The notes under the pieces were generated by a model that did not search any database, was not told where the DNA came from, and worked only from the letters and a program-made list of their open reading frames with translations. The position numbers and the translations under genes are program-made. Source: Opisthorchis felineus (taxonomy: Eukaryota > Platyhelminthes > Trematoda > Opisthorchiida > Opisthorchiidae). From it: a stretch of 64,000 nt of DNA. Shown here piece after piece: positions 61,078 through 64,000 of this stretch; the first letter of the stretch is position 1; every line of letters starts with the position of its first letter. The DNA lies in the NCBI GenBank assembly GCA_004794785.1, contig SJOL01007474.1, positions 13,948-77,947 on the forward strand, read 5' to 3'.

Positions 61078-62400
61078 TTCAGCATTGTTTGTCCTTTCTC
61101 CAGTTGCTGATTTCTACACGTGTGTTCGCATAGCAAATATGTTGGGAGCCATCTTGTCCGACTGGAACAATTGGTGGCAAGCCTTCAAATGGGACGCTTC
61201 CCTCGTTTTATCTCATATTCTCCTGCACACCCTCCACATCTATGGCTTAGATTTACTTTTTGTCTGTAACAACGGCCTTTTAAAAAAATCAACGATAATA
61301 GTGGCAGGTTGGACGTTTACATCAGGCAATCTGTTCATGACTGCTTACGTCTACCAAAGGGCACCTCAATCAGCTTCATTCACGCCGGTAAACAACATGG
61401 AGGACTCGGTATCCCAAGCCTGAGTTTAACCATACCAATGCATTGTAGAGCGCCTATAGAAGACTCCTGTCTACCCAGTGCTGAGTGCTACGCAATGTGA
61501 TCAATGATTCCGCATTTAGCAAGTTTGTTCTGGGTCTCTGCCTTCCGATCCCAGTCTAAGGTGCATGTGTAAACACCAAGGAAGAGCTGGGAGCTGCTTG
61601 GAGCGATCGTCTGCACAACAGCGTTGACAGTCAAGGTTTACAACAGTTGGTCGCTCCCCCTCTTTCAAAGCAATGATTTATGTTTCCAGAACGTGTTTCC
61701 TCGTATACTTATCCACGGTATCCAGCTCCGCTGCAACCTGCTCCGAACAAGAGTTAAAAACGCCCGGCGTGGTCGTGATGCACAGATGATCTTCCGTCAT
61801 GAAAACTGGGATCAACCAGGGATTTTGATGCATATTCTGCAGTCCTGCTGGATCACGCATGGTGCTAGATGTGCTCGTCATCATTGGGTTGCAAGGGAGC
61901 TCGGGAAACGTCTCCATCGCCCGGGATACATTGTCCTCGAAGAGTTCAGAGTGCCTACGTCGAATTCCTTGATCAAGTCTGACCTAACCGCCGTTCAGGA
62001 GCGACGAACAACTATGATGGACGTAAGCATAGCCACCGATGGGGGCGGAGTGATTGCGTAGAACGGTGAGAAATAGAGGTACGGCGCTGATTGTTGTTCC
62101 CTCGCTATCATCTCAGCCCTACGTGCCATCGATCATAATGTTGAGTTTTTGGATCGCGAACAGATGACCACTTCGTATCGAGGGGTCTGCTCTCCTCAAT
62201 CCACCAAAGCTTTGTTGGGCTGTCACAGTCAGTGACTTGTGTTTGTTCACCGTTTTGGGCTCTCTACATACTTGTGACACTTTAAGTGTGGTAAATGGCG
62301 TTAGGTGCCTTTTCTTGGCAAGGACTTTCACACCTGACCTGTATGACGGCACGTTGTACCTAATGTGCGACTCTTGACTATACTAGGGCGTACTGCGCTT
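61078..62400 (+). mobile_element. R2-like LINE, C-terminal part and 3' tail
   Basis: Plus-strand pieces in shifted frames. 61309-61470: VDVYIRQSVHDCLRLPKGTS then GGLGIPSLSLTIPMHCRA, matching the post-RT block of R2-type LINEs (LPK.....F......GGLGIPSL). 61624-62061: RILIHGIQLRCNLLRTR, then ILMHILQSCWITHGARCARH, RPGYIVLEEFRVPTSNSLIKS and DVSIATDGG, matching the zinc-motif/endonuclease region (H.LQ.C..THGAR..RH and the GLRKPDL / VDVQV stretch). The first cysteine of the CCHC is lost and the frame shifts, so it is dead. The 3' tail runs to about 62400, where a second copy starts. No ribosomal DNA flanks it, so it is not a canonical 28S-inserted R2. Confidence 0.8.
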
Positions 62401-62600
62401 TGAAGCGCATTCAACATTGTCTTTTTTCGGTTGCTGGTGTTTACGCGTGCTTCCATGCCAAATATTCCTAAATGTATTGGAAATGATTTCGCCTGACTGG
62501 TAACTAATGATGGCGTGCCCTCGAGTGGAACATTTCCTTCTGTTTTATAATCTTTCATGTACACCCTTCCACACATGTCGCTCGCATTTTTAGGTGTGAC
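62401..62600 (+). mobile_element. R2-like LINE, third tandem piece, truncated
   Basis: ATTCAACATTGTCTTTTTTC, then GGTTGCTGGTGTTTACGCGT, and later CCTCGAGTGGAACATTTCCT...TCTTTCATGTACACCCTTCC align with 61075-61240 of the preceding copy. The match fades near 62600. The repeat of tail then start gives a head-to-tail arrangement. Confidence 0.6.
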
Positions 62601-64000
62601 CATGTTTTTCACAAATAAACAACAAAAGACTATCATCAGAAGCTGTCAACTGTAGAAAGGAGACTATGAGGTGGATTCGCACCTGCGGCGGCGCAGGGAA
62701 CTTGACCTACGGAATACAGCTAACGACAAGATGGAATGGTAATTGTGCTCGATAATTTTCCGGCTTACAGAGGCCACCGGCGCGACCAAGAGCACAGCTA
62801 TCTCTACGAAGAATAAGACACCATACAATTTAAAGACTGTAGAGAATCGAACACGACTTTTTTGAGATTTCCATTCCACTTTCACTCAGCAACGTAGTCC
62901 CTTTGACCGGTTGCCAAACCATCTAACTACGTTTAGAAAATGATGTAAATAACTGGCACAGATGTGGAAGGAACAGAGGCGAGTAGGTTACCATCAGGTG
63001 CATTTTTCAAATAGGCCAGGCAAAAAGGCCCGGCAGAAAGGTCTGTGCACCACAATACACAGAAAGGGCAAGAATAAACAGTCTGATTTCAGAAATCGCA
63101 GTCGCCCCACAAACTTGAATGTTGGGCTATTTCAGTGTCTCAAGCCAGGTATGCTCATTTTGTTCACTTCCCTATCCACGAAATCGAAACACGACTAGAG
63201 TTCGAGAATAAGTTCGAATATGGGCAGTCACTATCAGCAATTCGCACAGGCGTTGCGCAAACCATAATAAATGGGCAAACAAAAAGCATATGATAGGCGA
63301 ACGAGGGTTTACGGAGGAAAGATCCAATGCGAGAATTAGTCGTCGCCAAGAAAAGAGAGTTTGTTAGAAGTCCCGCCAGAGGAACTTGATATCTGTTCGA
63401 TGCGGGTCTCTCGAAACTTTGCATAAACAAGTCAACAGCATGAGTGTGGAGTACAGCTAAATTGAACTCCAGCACGTCTACGAAACCGGGATATAATCCC
63501 ACCCACCCAGAAGACCGAATGATAACATGAACACGGATAGCATCCCACTGAAAAAGTATGCAGTGTGAAGCGCCAGAGACAGGTATGATAATCGTACCAG
63601 GCATCTCACACAAGGATTCACCTCTCAGATAATCCTGCCAGTTCATGCTGTCATCCACGAAGGTACAACCACCTGGCCCGCGGAGGCTCTATGTTGTTCG
63701 ATACTCCAAGACCTTAGGTTGAGTTGCCAGTTTTTGTACAAGAGAGTGAATGACCGTTCAATGACAGCCGACTTTAGACATCATATCAGTACTTTGTCCC
63801 TGTATTTTGCTTTCTCTTCATACATAAAGTTCAACTTAAACGAAACCTCGATGAGAGTGTTTCAGCAATCCCAAATTTTTTATTTCGAAACCAGAATACC
63901 CTGTACAAGAAGCCACCTATGAATATTTTAAAGGAAACAATTTCCATGATTACTTAATTCTACAGTGCGAGCTTTCATGTCAGCCAAATGTTCCTGTAAG
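62601..64000. other. End of window, one long unassigned minus-strand frame
   Basis: A 164-codon minus-strand frame (63658-63164) begins MDDSMNWQDYLRGESLCEMP and includes QWDAIRVHVIIRSSGW. It could hold an upstream exon of the TPR gene at 56594-59734, which is on the same strand and lacks its 5' end, but no strong splice sites or family motif confirm this. Chance frames nearly as long occur elsewhere in the window. Confidence 0.25.

Noticed and set aside
63164..63658. FKBP domain for the TPR gene
   Set aside because: Position and strand are suitable, but I could not match isomerase signature residues; left as an unassigned frame.
1..64000. CRISPR array, bacterial operon or viral genome
   Set aside because: No regularly spaced short repeats and no compact gene arrays; spliced genes and retroelements explain the window.

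Overview
The window looks like a stretch of flatworm nuclear genome, most likely a digenean fluke of the opisthorchiid/fasciolid kind. The reasons are: genes split into many short exons with GT...AG introns; no operons or Shine-Dalgarno-led ORFs; GC by eye near 44%; and a dense layer of decayed retroelements of types common in flukes (Ty3/gypsy, RTE-like and R2-like LINEs, tRNA-derived SINEs, hammerhead-ribozyme repeats). The species is an inference. Nothing bacterial, viral or organellar was recognised.

Three host genes can be read. (1) TTC27 orthologue, + strand, 15137-28176: 18 exons whose phases all fit and give 804 residues. (2) Mitochondrial seryl-tRNA synthetase SARS2, + strand, 30695-47236: nine well supported exons plus one problematic exon. 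(3) The 3' end of a TPR co-chaperone-like gene, - strand, 56594-59734: three in-phase exons with an acidic C-terminus. (1) and (2) lie head to tail with about 2.5 kb between them; (3) converges on SARS2. No functional link between them is evident beyond housekeeping roles in RNP assembly, mitochondrial translation and probable chaperoning.

Layout. 0.9-2.7 kb: broken gypsy pol/gag on the - strand. 2.7-7.8 kb: nothing recognised. 7.8-11.1 kb: SINE and LINE pieces. 11.2-12.5 kb: long 3' half of one LINE subfamily. 13.5-15.06 kb: a second LINE subfamily with a solo-LTR-like element nested in it, ending about 80 bp before the TTC27 ATG. 15.1-28.2 kb: TTC27 with repeats in its introns. 30.7-47.2 kb: SARS2. 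47.9-48.2 kb: R2-like fragment. 50.3-52.7 kb: the most complete LINE (end of endonuclease, linker, RT, C-terminus). 52.9 kb: SINE. 56.1 kb: hairpin repeat. 56.6-59.7 kb: TPR gene. 60.0-62.6 kb: tandem R2-like 3' ends interrupted by a hammerhead-bearing unit.

The most interesting signal is a repeat family carrying hammerhead-ribozyme cores (22.75, 44.1, 60.70 and 60.99 kb, plus a copy at 27.2 kb that lost the core). At 60.5-61.1 kb two cores stand in tandem about 290 bp apart, separated by an inverted copy of the element's own arm. This looks like a retrozyme or Penelope-like pseudo-LTR arrangement inserted at an R2-like element junction.
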